A DNA stretch of 64,000 nucleotides from Puccinia triticina (Eukaryota > Basidiomycota > Pucciniomycetes > Pucciniales > Pucciniaceae). The notes beneath the pieces are model-generated. The model was not told where the DNA came from. It ran no database searches and saw only the letters and a program-made list of their open reading frames with translations. Shown one piece after another: positions 46,799-60,265 of this stretch. Numbering within the stretch: position 1 is the first letter of the stretch; each line of letters begins with the position of its first letter. Location of the stretch: contig NC_070567.1 in assembly GCF_026914185.1 (NCBI RefSeq), positions 1,054,001-1,118,000 on the forward strand, given 5' to 3'. A program made the position numbers and the translations under genes.

Positions 46799-48571
46799 AT
46801 GTTTTTTCACTTTGTCTTTTTTGGTCTATCAATGTTCTTTCCTATGAACTTGCATCCGTGGAATTTTAGCTCATCACGTACGCAATCCTTGGCATGCGCC
46901 CCAGGAGCCAGTGCCATTTGTGTATCACAATTGCCAAGCGTAGCGGTCTTGCCAACAATGGTCAAGTGTGAGATGGATTTACAGGAATGGGAGATTGCAT
47001 TGAGGGAAAACCAGTTGCTCCCAGAATATGAAGACGTGTTACAAGGTTTTGCTTCCGGTTTCAATCAAGGTATACCGGATCATGATTTAGGGGTACTAGA
47101 TTGCTTCACACCCGATAATCACGCATCTTCCGAGAAAGCGAGACCCAAGATTGAGGAGTCAATTGCTAAAGAATTGAAAGCCAAACAAATGTTCGGCCCC
47201 TTCACTAGAGAACAAATGATCAGCGCTTTTGGTTTTTTCAGATCTAACCCTTTAGGAGCAGTAGTTAACAGCGATGGAGCAATTCGTCCAATTAACGACT
47301 TGTCTTACCCCAGAAACAACCCACTAGTTCCTTCCGTAAACTCCTTCGTGGATAAGGCGGTTTTTGAAACGACGTGGGATGACTTCAACCGTGTGTCAAA
47401 AATTTTCGCAGAAGAGTCTTGTCCGCTACAGTTGGCGCTATTCGATTGGGAAAAAGCTTACCGGCAAATTCCTACAAAGATACGGCAATGGAAATACTTG
47501 ACGGTGAAGGATTTTGATGGGAACTTTCTAGTTGACACACGGATCACTTTTGGCGGGGTAGCAGGATGCGGATCCTTCGGTCGACCAGCGGACGCTTGGA
47601 AAAACGTGATGAGGAATCATTTTGAGCTAGTAACGATCTTTCGTTGGGTAGATGACAATTTGTTTGTCAAGGTTCATGGCGGCGCCGTGACGATGGAAGA
47701 AGTGGTTGAAAAATCTTCCAAGCTAGGTGTCCTAACAAATAAAACTAAATATTCACCGTTTAGCGATGAGCAAAAATTCATTGGCTTTGTTTGGAATGGG
47801 GTGGAAAAGACGGTACGCCTACCGGATGGGAAGATCAAGAAACGCCTAGACCAGATTGAACCATACTTAGCAAAGGGCGGTCAATTCAACTACAATGACG
47901 TCGAGGTTTTGGTTGGGCAACTTAATCATGTGTCGAACATCCTACCCCATTTGCGATGCCACCTGAACTCTCTGTACAGGTGGCTCATGTCTTGGCAATA
48001 CAGGAGAGCGCTACGCGATACACCACCGGACGTCCGTGCCGATTTAGAACTGTGGAAGTCAACTTTAGAAAATTTCGAGCACACGAGGATAATTAATTAT
48101 GGGCCTCCTCTCGATATTGGGTGGGTAGGCGATGCTTCGACATCCTTTGGGATTGGTGTATTGGTAGGGAAGCACTGGGCGCAATTCAAACTTCACAACC
48201 CTGGTGACGGTGTGACTCGGATATCGTATCTAGAAACGGTCGCGATTCGCCTGGGACTCCTGATGGTCCTGAAGCTACGCAACCAGCGGGGTAAATCTTT
48301 GGTGGTATGGACCGATAATACAACAACTGAATACGAAATCAATGTTAAGAAATCGCGAGACATACCCTCAAATGGGGAGTGGATCATGATTCAGCAAATC
48401 CTAATTAAGGAAGGGGTGGAGCTGGTAGCAAGGAGGGTGACATCCAAAGACAATAAAGCGGATGCCTTGTCGCAGGGGGTGCGGTCTGGCCAGGCGGTGA
48501 AACATCAGCTGATTGTTCCTATTCTGGATGACCTGAAACATTTGTTATTGCAGATAATCTTTGTGATCTAA
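46799..48571 (+). CDS. Reverse transcriptase-RNase H of a DIRS/Ngaro-like retroelement
   Basis: A 590-codon open frame; a start at the Met of MVKCEMDLQEW (about 46960) is the more natural one. RT motifs: LALFDWEKAYRQIP (first Asp), ITFGGVAGCGSFGRPADAW, and FRWVDDNLFVK, with VDD in place of YxDD. RNase H follows: IGWVGDASTSFGIGV, the Glu in YLETVAIRLG, VVWTDNTTTEY and NKADALSQG. No protease or DDE integrase follows. Instead the next 300 bases encode a recombinase-like N-terminus, placing the element among the tyrosine-recombinase retroelements. The frame is intact. Confidence 0.85.
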   Translation: MFFHFVFFGLSMFFPMNLHPWNFSSSRTQSLACAPGASAICVSQLPSVAVLPTMVKCEMDLQEWEIALRENQLLPEYEDVLQGFASGFNQGIPDHDLGVLDCFTPDNHASSEKARPKIEESIAKELKAKQMFGPFTREQMISAFGFFRSNPLGAVVNSDGAIRPINDLSYPRNNPLVPSVNSFVDKAVFETTWDDFNRVSKIFAEESCPLQLALFDWEKAYRQIPTKIRQWKYLTVKDFDGNFLVDTRITFGGVAGCGSFGRPADAWKNVMRNHFELVTIFRWVDDNLFVKVHGGAVTMEEVVEKSSKLGVLTNKTKYSPFSDEQKFIGFVWNGVEKTVRLPDGKIKKRLDQIEPYLAKGGQFNYNDVEVLVGQLNHVSNILPHLRCHLNSLYRWLMSWQYRRALRDTPPDVRADLELWKSTLENFEHTRIINYGPPLDIGWVGDASTSFGIGVLVGKHWAQFKLHNPGDGVTRISYLETVAIRLGLLMVLKLRNQRGKSLVVWTDNTTTEYEINVKKSRDIPSNGEWIMIQQILIKEGVELVARRVTSKDNKADALSQGVRSGQAVKHQLIVPILDDLKHLLLQIIFVI

Positions 48572-48599
48572 TTGTCTCTGCCGTCTTGCCCCTATCAAC

Positions 48600-49200
48600 A
48601 TGTGTTCCCTCCCTTGTTTATGCTTATTCACGATGAAGACAGCTTCATTCATTTCAACGGACCTCACTTCCTTGGGTCACACCCTTCAAAAGCCCTCAAA
48701 ATCGGATATCCTGGTACTACAAGGCTGGGAAGCAAGTACCCTGCGCGGTTTGGAAGTTCCTCTCCTTCATAAGGAAAACAGCATCGAGCACTTTGAACTT
48801 CCGGCTACTACAACAGGCGTGCACCGATTCTGGAGGTGGCTACCACTTCGCTCATTAAATCTGCTTGGGGACACTGGGAAAACGCCTTTACGGTTTAAAA
48901 CTTAGCACCTTTATCACGACGCCGGGTACCCACCGGCTTGCGAAATGAAAACGTAACTGCTTTGGAGAGTTTGGCGAAGCGCAATGCCCTCTACGCTACA
49001 CAGAAGATAACGAAAGCACCCAAACAGAACTCTTGCGGCTTTAGGATCTTTAGACTTACGGAAGTAATCGCGTGTTTGATTGCTCTGCTTGTTCTTGAGA
49101 ACCAATCTGGTGTTCCGGGAGGATTGAGGGTCGAAGTTTGGGGGTTCGGCAGGCTCAGGCTTCTCCCTGAGTTATGGGCATAGCCCGAACCCCTTCTCAA
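48600..49200 (+). pseudogene. Decayed tyrosine-recombinase region of the DIRS/Ngaro-like element
   Basis: 48600-48905 encodes SDILVLQGWEASTLRG and HFELPATTTGVHRFWRW, matching the start of the recombinase at 14449-15627 (ADLVLIGGWKLSTLKG, SLPVTSSALERFCVW). It then hits stops, and the catalytic HxxR and Tyr blocks are not found. 49200-49560 has no gene but may hold the element's end. Confidence 0.5.
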
Positions 49201-49562
49201 CTTCAACTTCGGCCAAGGGAAGCCATTCCCACTCTTTCCTCTTTGCTTCAGGAGGAGGGTCGTCGAGTTGGGTTACTACCCACCTAGGGGCTCCTTCCTA
49301 ACAGGTCGCGAAGCCCCGTAGGTAGTGAGACCTAGTACACTCGAGACTCTCCACCGAGACCCGGACACCGGCCCCAGTGAAAACCTACCGACAGGAAGGG
49401 ACCACTGAGGCCTACGGGAAGACCATTGGCTGCTGCGGCTGCGGCAAAGGTCATCCCGGAAACGTGTGCAGAGACAGACGAGTGGAGACGGCTTGGATGA
49501 ATTGACCTCCCCGCCGCCCTTCTACTGTTAGCCCCCCCCTCCCACCGGCCAACCCTTGCTGA

Positions 49563-50324
49563 CGCAGCTGATCCCGAGGGGCTGATTGGTCAGATGCCGG
49601 AAGGGGACCAATCAGGCTTAGTATTAGCCTTGCTCACCGCTATACTCCAGCACTGAGGAACCGCGGGCCCCAACGGACCCCCAGACCAAGCCCCGGCGCA
49701 GGCGCCCATTCCCCTGAGCCACGCTGACCGAGTCCGGATCTTTGAATATCTCCCCGCTGTCAAGGTGAGTCCCTGGCCCACATGTGGGCAAGCATTTGAG
49801 GATGTAAACTCATGCTCAAGTAAATTCCGCTCACGGGCATTGTCCTCGGTCATTCGCATACGGTGCTCCCGGTCATCCCCACCCTCAACGTGTATGCACG
49901 GGAGCTTTGGAAGTACTTAATGGGGGCCAGTGCGCAACTATCTGACGGCCAAGTAGACGCGGCTCTGGCCCGAGCGCCTCAACTGAAGGCCTGCTTTGCG
50001 TACATCCACCTGGCCACCATGGCCAACCACTTTGATCTGGCCGCACGATCCATATTGCACTGGGAACAGATCAATGGGCAACTCCAAGCCAACCGCCCCC
50101 GCAGTGAAGACTGGAACAATGCGTCAGTTGCCCCTCCACCCCCCTTGTCCCCCATCCCTCAAACCTCTGCTGATCTTTGGGTGCCATGCAGGTGGACCCT
50201 CCTTGTGGTCCAGAAGGACCATCTCCTATTTGGGATGTCCCCACTTCTGGTCAACCTGGATTGCAACAACTGCACCTGCCCCACCGACGACGAGGTCAAC
50301 ATCCAGGTCAGACTGATGGCTTGA
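49563..50324 (+). CDS. Unrecognised gene fragment with an ARELWKYLMG segment
   Basis: An open stretch DPEGLIGQMPEGDQSGLVLA is followed by IPLSHADRVRIFEYLPAVK, which ends at a GTGAGT donor near 49765. The frame 49863-50324 encodes VIPTLNVYARELWKYLMG, LKACFAYIHLATMANHFDL and HWEQINGQLQ. A stop (TGA near 49652) interrupts the first part, so it is degraded or spliced differently. I do not know the family. A hairpin CTGATTGGTC / GACCAATCAG lies at 49579-49615. Confidence 0.35.
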
Positions 50325-51719
50325 TTCCTCTCCCCGTCTTATTCCCCCCTTTCCCTCGGCCCCTCCCCCTTGTAAATACCCATAAATATAGTTAGTAAAG
50401 TTATGGATGGAATAAGAAAACCCGCTTTACCACACATCCCCATGAGACCCCCGTCTGGCGTCCTTCGCCAGACGCCAAATCACGCCCGGCCTCATTTTGC
50501 ACCTGGTGGCCAAGCGGCCAAGGAGGCGATCCACGCGCCTCCTCTCCCATTCCCCGCAGGTATCACAGAGCTGGTGCATCCAGCCGCGGCCTAACAGCCC
50601 TGCCCATCGTCCATCCTGCGGTCGCCGGAGGCGGCTCAGGGGTGGACCATTAGTCGAAAGATGGTAGGGCCTCCTGTGAGAATGACAAGACTTAAGGTTT
50701 GATTGCAACTCAAGTTAGTTCATGGTTAAAGTCAACATGAAAACAGGAAAGAAAAGAAAGAGAACAAGGTGTGCTTATGTACCTTAAGGGCAGGGGTAAG
50801 GCAACGGCTACAAGCGATGTAAAGGACACGCAGGAAGTGGGGAGACAAGGATGAAGTAAGGAGAATAAAGGGCCGTAAAGCTAAGGATGAAAGTAGGAGC
50901 CGAGAATGGCGATGGCGCGGAACGAGGTCGTCGCGCTAACGCTGATGATAACGAGCAAGAGAGAATACAAGTTGATGGAAAGTAGGTTGAGGAGAAGGTG
51001 AATGGAATGGGGTGGTTATGAGTCGAGTGAACAGGTGAAGCAGGCTGAGGATGAGAACGACTGAAGAGAAACAGGATAGAGTGCGTTCTGTCAGCGCTCC
51101 TTTTATGTGAGTCTTGTGGCCTAGCAGGTGAAGTCGCTGCAGCCACGTACCTAGCTTGGTTGTAGTTACAACAAGCCCGTCCAAGTAAACAGGGACGTTG
51201 TCACGGCGGTTTGGTCTCAACCGGTTCGGACAGGGCTCGCAGTCATGTGCTCGTGATCTGATTGATACGGTAATGATGGCTGGGTCAGCTGTTTGTTTCT
51301 ATTGCTCTGACAGTGTCGGTTTGGATTCAACGACCTGGTTTAGCTTTTTGGGAAAAAGGGACTTACTACCGGTGGCTTGCGTCGTGGAGCGGCTGTGGCT
51401 GTTGTCTGGGACAAGGGAAGCAAGGCTGGCCTTACCCGCACTGGGCTGAGGAGAACCCGTGTCTGTTTCGGGCGGGCCTGAGCCCGATATCTGACACCTC
51501 CCACCGTACCTTAAAGGGCCCTCACCGTTGTTGCCAACCAGCCAAGCCAGGCGGAGCCGTTGCCGCCTGCCAAACGTCCACCCGGGTGATTTGGTGGACG
51601 GCAGATTTTCCACGCCTATGCACCACGGCCTTGTCCCTGATGGCGTTGGGATGAGAGCCCACCAGGCGCCCACAAAACCCTCAACAGGCGTGCGCAGGGC
51701 ATCAGCGATCAGTCCTCAT

Positions 51720-51970
51720 CACTGACATTGCCCCCGCAAGCAGGACGCCAGGCAGGGCGCCTGGCGCTCGCGGGGGCCTGGCGTTTTGAATGCAGACGCA
51801 GATACGGCACCCCGCCCAGGGCGTCCGCGAGGCGCCCATCTCGGGCCGTTTGCAAGGCGCCTATGTCCAACGCCTGGCCGGCATTGCATTTTACAGCGCC
51901 ACTTAGGCGCGATCGACTTGCGGGGCCACGGTGGCGCCAGCGGCGATGATCGGGGGGCGCCCCAATCGTC
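51720..51970. repeat. GC-rich cryptic repeat of GGCGCC words
   Basis: Dense GGCGCC, AGGCGCC, CGCCAGG and GCCTGGCG words on both strands. 50325-53080 otherwise holds no gene I can support; a small hairpin CTGGCGTCC..GACGCCA lies near 50456. Confidence 0.45.
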
Positions 51971-53080
51971 CCGGTGTGTACAAAAGTGACATCTGTGTAT
52001 CAAGATAATCAGTTGGAAAGAAGAGAAACTAAGTCGCAGTAGAAACAGTTGATCAATAAGGAATCATTCAGGTCAACAGGATTTTGGGATATGAGAGAGA
52101 GAGCATCAGATATCCAACAGACCTAACCCACTTGTATGGGCCAGGGCCAGAGCTGAACATCAGCTGTGGTTGTGTCACATTGAGTGCTTTGATGCAGTCA
52201 TGTGAGCCCTAGACTGCTTCACACCACTTGCCATCATATGGCTCTTTTGTTTCCTGGTGGAATGTGTCCAGGTCTGGATCTGGAAGGCCTTTCAGATCAC
52301 TGGGAAGTCCTCCAGTGTTTCTTCTGGCACGTGTTCCAGTCTTTTTATTTATTTCTGTGAAATGTGCATGGCTTTATGCCGGCCATCTGGGTGGTTTTTA
52401 TCAGTGCTGCCCTGGTCTGACTTTGATCAGCTGATTCATCACTCGGTACAGGTGCTACACCATTCTATTTTTTCAAAAAAATAAAACAAAACATGGTTGG
52501 AATGGCGGTGATTTCTTTCAACATGGTAATGTTTGGCTTTACAGAAGTTGCATTGCTTTCAGACCCTACCACAGACACCAGTTTTTGTAAAATTCCAATC
52601 ACAAATTGGAATGGTGTGCCAGTGGTGATAGGGTGATCATCTTCACAATGGGCAACAAATGCTGCACGTGTGAATTTCATGTTTTAGAAGAAAATAAATT
52701 GAAAGCAAAATCGAAAATCAGGATTTGTGGCAAATTCTGTATGCGGACCAGTGGATCACCAGTGAGCTTATGTGATCTTAACTAAACTTACCGATGTTTT
52801 GGGGAGTGTTTAAAGATTTTCCCGCCAGTCAAAGGGCTCCTCGACTGTTCTACCATCAGCCCTCATCCACTCCACCCTCCCACTTCCCGTCTGCTTCGCT
52901 TATTCGTGACTTCTCATAAGCGGATCCGGACGGTCCAAGCCCACTCAAGCTGTGCCCTACCGAAACCAGTAAACAACAGTGCGTATTTCCTATGGCGTGA
53001 ATCCGACCAGGGCTGAGTGCTTTTCCAACGGCCGGCCGTTCAGGTTGACTTACCGATATCTTTAGCGAGCGAGCCAAGCC

Positions 53081-55004
<1,924 letters not shown>

Positions 55005-55774
55005 AGAGATGTCCGATGTATACCTCATTCCCTCGCGCCCTGGCACGACATGCTGACTGCGTGATCGGCCGGCGCTACTCAAAGAAACAGGTTAATGGGA
55101 ATGGGGATTGTTGTACTAAATCCTTATTGTCACTTGATCCTTGAATATACTTGCCGTGCAGCCGTGTCCATCCGCCGCCTGTACTCTTTCTTCTTGTATA
55201 CGTTCTAGTCTATTGACTCTTTAGATGTTTATTCTTGCTGTTTGCAGTCAACTTGTGTGGTATGACCGGCACGTCTTTCTACGACACGTCTTTGTTTTTT
55301 CACGACCGCGGATAGGTGCCAACTGAACAACTTTACCCCATGAAACCCTTTTCCTTGGCCTCAAAAAAAGGGGAGCGTCTAAGCACAGTGTCCGGAGCAA
55401 GATGACAAGTTACTCAACTCCTGCCACACAAAGGGCTTCTTGAACCCCTTTTGTCGCTATGCTTGCCTTCCCAGATGTATTTGGGGCCTTGAAGTTACAT
55501 TTATTATCATCCCTCAAATTTATGTTAACTGTGCCTGATTCACAGAAGAGTTGCATTTATGGTGTTGCAAGCCCGTCTGGGCACTCACCAAAGTTTGGCC
55601 GAAAAAAGGCCAAGCGCGCGTGGCCGACCCTAAAGCCCGCTTGGCCGATCCTCAAGCCCGCCTGGCACACTCCCAACCCCCGCTTGGCACATCGCAAAGC
55701 GGGGTTCGGCACAAAGCCCCGCTGGGCCGATTTCAAGCGAGGGTGCCACGCACGCCAAACGCTGTGCCGGCCAT

Positions 55775-55990
55775 CAAGGAGAGAAGTTTCCCTCCTCGAT
55801 GGTCGGTCTACAAACTGGTCATCGAGAAGGGAAGACTCCCTTCTTGATGATCGATTCAAGTATTGACCACCGCGAAGGGAGTCTTTCCTCCCCAATGACC
55901 AGCCTACAGACCGGCCATCGAGAAGGAAAAGCTCCCTTGTTGATGTCCAATGTGCGATGTCGAGAAGGGAGAACATTTCCCCTCCTCGAG
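55775..55990. repeat. ~60-bp minisatellite, four copies
   Basis: Units contain GGTCATCGAGAAGGGAAGACTCC-like sequence (CATCGAGAAGG, CTCCCTTSTTGATG). Confidence 0.65.
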
Positions 55991-56379
55991 GGCACATCGT
56001 TCTTGCCTTTCGAGGCAGAGACAAGGGCGGGCGTCTGATGACCGGCGTGTTGCATGCCAAGTCACAGATCCCATCGGCCCAGAGGTTGATCTCGGCCAAG
56101 CGGGACTTGGCTGTGTGCCAAGCTCTGCCCGGACTTAGGCTTCGTTTGGCCGTCACCAAAAATATTGAAGCGTGATTTGAAATCATGCAGATTATTTTCG
56201 GGGGGACAGGGGATATTACGATATCCCCTGTCCCTGTTTGGCAGCCCACCGAGCATCATGAACTTGACGACTGGAGTTGACGCTCAATTATTCCCCCTGC
56301 CAAAAGGGATATTTTGCTCTGACCCCAAAATTTCACTGCAATAATCCCTCCCTCCGGCCTTGAACCAGTCTTCAACTCG

Positions 56380-56655
56380 ATGGCACCCAGACGCAAGAAA
56401 CCTCCCTCGTCGAAGCCTCCCCCCCAATCAACCAAGTCTTCAATCCCGACTCCGCTTCCTGACCCAAGCGAGCTGATTAATGCTCAGTACCTGACTTTCT
56501 GCTGGCGTTCATCTTGGAAGCGAGGCGAGATCCGGGTGTTGTCAAGGGTTGCGGAGCTCGGTGGGGGCATTGTGGCATATGGGCTCGAGAGGAGCACTGG
56601 ACCGGACTTGATTTTGAGGGGCGCACCAAACAGACAGGATGGTCTCGAAATATGA
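56380..56655 (+). CDS. Small unrecognised ORF with basic N-terminus
   Basis: A 91-codon frame beginning MAPRRKKPPSSKPPPQSTKS, then FCWRSSWKRGEIRVLSRVAE. It lies inside the TA-flanked element. It could be the start of a degraded transposase, but nothing diagnostic is present. Confidence 0.2.
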   Translation: MAPRRKKPPSSKPPPQSTKSSIPTPLPDPSELINAQYLTFCWRSSWKRGEIRVLSRVAELGGGIVAYGLERSTGPDLILRGAPNRQDGLEI

Positions 56656-57481
56656 CGGGGGCTGTCCCAAACGGCCATGGAAAATAATCAAAGCCTGGTA
56701 ATAATCCCAATAAGGTTCATAAACCTTACTTGGGATTATTACGCAGCAGCTTATTGCTACATATGACGCTAGGCCCTGCCAAACGGGGCCTTAGTCAGTC
56801 CTTCCTTCTGAGTTGGCAGGCTGGCGCCCCTCGCGCGAAGCGCGAGCCTCCTAAGGAGGGACTTGGGAGTAAGCGGGGAAATTTGGCGTGAGCACTGAGG
56901 ACCGCCTCAACCCATTTGGCTGGTGTCAAACTTCAACACCACACCACCATAGCATCCTGTGAGCCAAATGGGCCACCCAGGTGCCAAATTGAAGCCCTGC
57001 ATCTGGCCTTCAAACCTACATAGGCCATATATTTTTATCTTGAACGGTCTTGAAGCTACAAAGCTTTTAAAATCATGCTTCCAAGATTCTGGCAATGATT
57101 GTACACTTCTGTATCTTTAGTAAGTGCATGGAAGCAGTATTTTCTGCTTGTAATTAAATGAAAATGCATATTTTTGAACAAGTTCAATTCTCAATTCATG
57201 ATCAATGCATAATATTTATATTGATATGCTTGATGTACAGAAGTTGGAAAAAAACCTTGATTTGTTGGACCAAGCTCAGCAGTGATTTTGCAAGGATGCC
57301 CAGCGGCCAGCTGGGGGGATAAAAAGCTGATTTGTGGATGGCTGCCTGCGCAAGAAGCAAGCCTACAAGGCCGCACCACTCATTTCCCTATTGGGCAAAA
57401 AATGGGTGTGAGACCCAACCCCCGGAGGCACTTGGCCAAGAGGGAGTTGGGTATGTGCCCAGACGCGCTTGCAACACCATA

Positions 57482-57658
57482 TGGTGTTCAAAGTTGGTTT
57501 GCATAATTTTATGCATGCATAAATCATAAAATCATAAAATCTTTTTTGCAGGGGATATGACTGTCTGATTATGTAATACAAAATTTCCTCACCAAAATAT
57601 TTTTATGATTTTATGATTTATGCATGCATAAAATTATGCAAACCAACTTTGAACACCA
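57482..57658. mobile_element. 177-bp MITE with ~60-bp near-perfect inverted repeats
   Basis: The left arm starts TGGTGTTCAAAGTTGGTTTG and the right arm is its reverse complement, about 60 bases each. TA lies on both sides (57480-57481, 57659-57660), the left TA being shared with the 55560-57479 element. 57661-58225 has no gene seen. Confidence 0.85.
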
Positions 57659-58229
57659 TAATTAGCATGATCAGAAAAAAAACGTGTGTAGGTTATGTTG
57701 TGAGAACTCCTTTGGGATGGGTTGGCAGTCCTTGAGGGGGAAATGAAAACATGAGATTCTTGCTGACTAAATACTACTGATGCAGGTCTATACTACACAG
57801 AATTCTGACAAAAAATTATTTATTCTTGTGGTGTGATTTATGATGGAGAAAACTTGTATGTAATAGTCCCTACCAGACCCAGATCAGTTTTTATCAAGTA
57901 CAGGATGGTTATACAACCTCTATATGGTAAGATGATTGAAGAATATAATCAAGTGAATCTCCTTTTTTGAAATTTATGGTTTTAGCTGAGCAGAGTGATG
58001 ATAGCGTGTGATGTGATGTGCCGTTGTAGTGGAAGAAAGTGGTACCATCACAAAAGTGTCCGCACCACTCCTGTGCAAGATTATCCCAGAGAAAGTTGGG
58101 TGATTCAGAGAACTCCTCTCCACAGCTCTGCCAACGTTTTAGGGCTCCGAGCAGGGTAAATAATGTAAAGCAAGTATAATAATAAAGCTTTGCAAAAGGA
58201 AACTGTAAAATAAAGCTCCACCAATGGTG

Positions 58230-58510
58230 AAAGGCTGCGCTGCGCTAAAAAAGACGCCCCTTTTAGCGCAGCGCAGCGGGTACCTGCTACATGCCCCTCC
58301 CAAAAAGCTGTAGCACTGCGCTACAGCTAAATTTAGCTCAGTGGCGCTTTTTCTCCTGGGGAAAAAGTGCAAGCGCAGCGCAAAAAGCCGCGCTTTGGCT
58401 ACAATATAGCGCAGCGCAGCGCAAAAGCGCTTTATTTGCGCTATCTGAGTGCTACATGCGCTTTTACACTACAAAAGTGTAGCCCCACTGCGCTACAGGT
58501 TGCTCCCAGG
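58230..58510. repeat. GCGCAGCG-rich cryptic repeat left of the hAT remnant
   Basis: Dense GCGCAGCGCAGCG, GCTGCGCTGCGC and CTACAGCTAAATT words. It resembles 21645-22121. Confidence 0.6.
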
Positions 58511-58687
58511 GGCTACAGGCGACCTTCCTTGTATAGATGGATGGATATTCATACATTATACATACCCCTTGGTCACCCACGGCCGCTCATCTACACCCAC
58601 CATCTCCGCCGGTCGGCGGTACCACTTCCTTGCTTGCTCACCCCTTGTTTTCTTGCTCTCAGCTCCACCTCCCCCATTTCTGTCCTC

Positions 58688-59043
58688 ACCAATCTGTTGC
58701 TTGCAATATGACCAACACAAGCCCCAAAGATGATGAAGCACCATCCACTCCTCCGGTTATGGGCTCATTGGCCAGAGAATATCTTGCCTGTCCTGCAAGC
58801 TCTGCTTCCATCAAGCAAACATTTTCAGGAGCTGCCAACATTTGCTCCTCAGGTTGTTCCAGTCTGGCAAGCTGAACTATTGAGCATTGCATCAGCAGCC
58901 ACATGTGGCTGCAGGACAAGGTTAGGATGGAAGGGGATTTTTCAAACTGTCAGAAGATCATTGATGCAGCTCATGAGAACCCAAAATTCAAAGTTGCACA
59001 AAAGAAGAACAATAATGAGGCTGCTAAATTAAAAAAGTTGTAA
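58688..59043 (+). pseudogene. C-terminal end of a hAT transposase (dimerisation domain) with in-frame stop
   Basis: The frame from Met 58708 reads LAREYLACPASSASIKQTFS, AANICSSGCSSLAS, then TGA (58873-58875), then TIEHCISSHMWLQDKV in the same phase and on to TAA near 59041. This order matches the hAT C-terminal dimerisation domain. The catalytic core is missing. GCGCAGCG/TAGCG-type arrays lie on both sides. Confidence 0.75.
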
Positions 59044-59194
59044 TTTCATTTCATTACTACTCATACTCTCTACTCTTGCTTAAAATAAAAAATATCAAAG
59101 AGAAAAAAAATGTCTTTTTGTTCTTTTATTTTTCCACTTAGCAGCAAAAATAAATAAATAAAAGCTACTTTCTCTCCCCCCACAAAATAAGAGC

Positions 59195-59400
59195 TATAAA
59201 ATAGTGTAGCGCACTTTTTATAGCGTTAGCGCAGCACTTTTGCACTGTAATATGGCTAAAAATAGCCGCTAAAAATAGCCGCTAAAAATTTGAAAAGCTA
59301 CACACTTGGGCCAAAAAGCGCAAGCGTAGCCAAAATAAGCTACAAAATAGCGCAGCAAAGCCGTGAAAAAAAGCGCTTCTCTGCACTACATGTAGCCAAA
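59195..59400. repeat. TAGCG/AGCGCA-rich cryptic repeat right of the hAT remnant
   Basis: Words such as GTAGCGCACTTTTTATAGCG, TAGCGCAGC and GCGCAAGCGTAGCC. 59400-59837 has no gene. Confidence 0.55.
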
Positions 59401-59837
59401 GCCTCTCACCACGTAAAGAACATAACTTCACCACAAACTCCGCAAAAACACAAGAAAACAGCCGTAAAGCAAGCACAACCGTAACACATATAAAGCAAAT
59501 CCGCAACGTACACAAATTAAAAGGAAGCACAACAGTCCAAAAAGTAAAAAGAAAGCACAAAAGTCCGCAAAGTAAAGTAAAAGCCACAATATGAGACAGA
59601 ATCCTCCCTCCCCCAGGGTGGTTTTTGTTGGAATTCTGGTGTGCTCTAGTTGCACCGCATCACCACATTGCTTTTCTACCACCCGCTGTAAGACTCAAAA
59701 GTGGTTGTGAAACCATTCTGCTGAATGGTGAAGGGGATGATGGAGGTGCAAAACTCTGCCCTTCTGCTATCAGATAAAAAGACCCACCAAGGTAAGCTTG
59801 GCAAGTTTTAATCAAGTGATAGGTTTGGTCTGGTTCC

Positions 59838-60197
59838 TGTTGGAATTTCACTTGTCACTGCTCTCCTTTTTTCCTTTTCTCATATCAAAAACATGTCCCC
59901 TCCTTTATGCATGTATTTTTTTCCTTATTCATTGTGTCCTCTAAAGCGCGCCCACAACTTGAGCACATTGTATGTAGTCTATTTAAACACAACAGACTAC
60001 TCAGGAATTCATCATCAGTCCTGACCAAAGCTGTTCCTCAAGTTGGCACTTTAGCCCCACCTCGATCTCCCTACTTAGGCACTTAAGCCCCTGAGAGTGA
60101 GTAATCCGGTCCTTTTCGGACTTATTGTCTGCTATTGGCTAAGCCGACTTTTTCCCTTTCCGCTCCGCCTCGCTCGCCTCCAGTCTTAATTCCTTCA
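59838..60197 (+). repeat. Left LTR
   Basis: TG...CA direct repeat of 61187-61547 with only a few differences. It contains TATTTAAACACAACAG, a possible TATA region. Confidence 0.9.
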
Positions 60198-60265
60198 CGA
60201 TTAACAGTTGAAGGCGACTACCAACTTCTCAACCCCCCTCATTCTCTCCATACTCAAATCTCAAC

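Larger units (their letters stand above)
55560..57479. mobile_element. TA-flanked inverted-repeat element, 1,920 bp
   Basis: The left end TGGTGTTGCAAGCCCGTCTG and right end reverse-complement match over about 25 bases with one mismatch. TA flanks both sides (55558-55559, 57480-57481). Inside are a minisatellite (55775-55990), a GGACAGGGGATAT / ATATCCCCTGTCC palindrome near 56200, and a hairpin AATAATCCCAATAAGG / CCTTACTTGGGATTATT at 56699-56742. No transposase is present. 55005-55557 between it and tubulin has no gene. Confidence 0.7.

Noticed and set aside
50808..51220. Minus-strand frames rich in Ser/Pro/His
   Set aside because: Compositional frames in a purine-rich region; no domain or consistent start.
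52465..52680. Minus-strand 71-codon frame (MKFTRAAFVAHCEDDHP)
   Set aside because: Starts plausibly but has no recognised domain, neighbours or splice partners.
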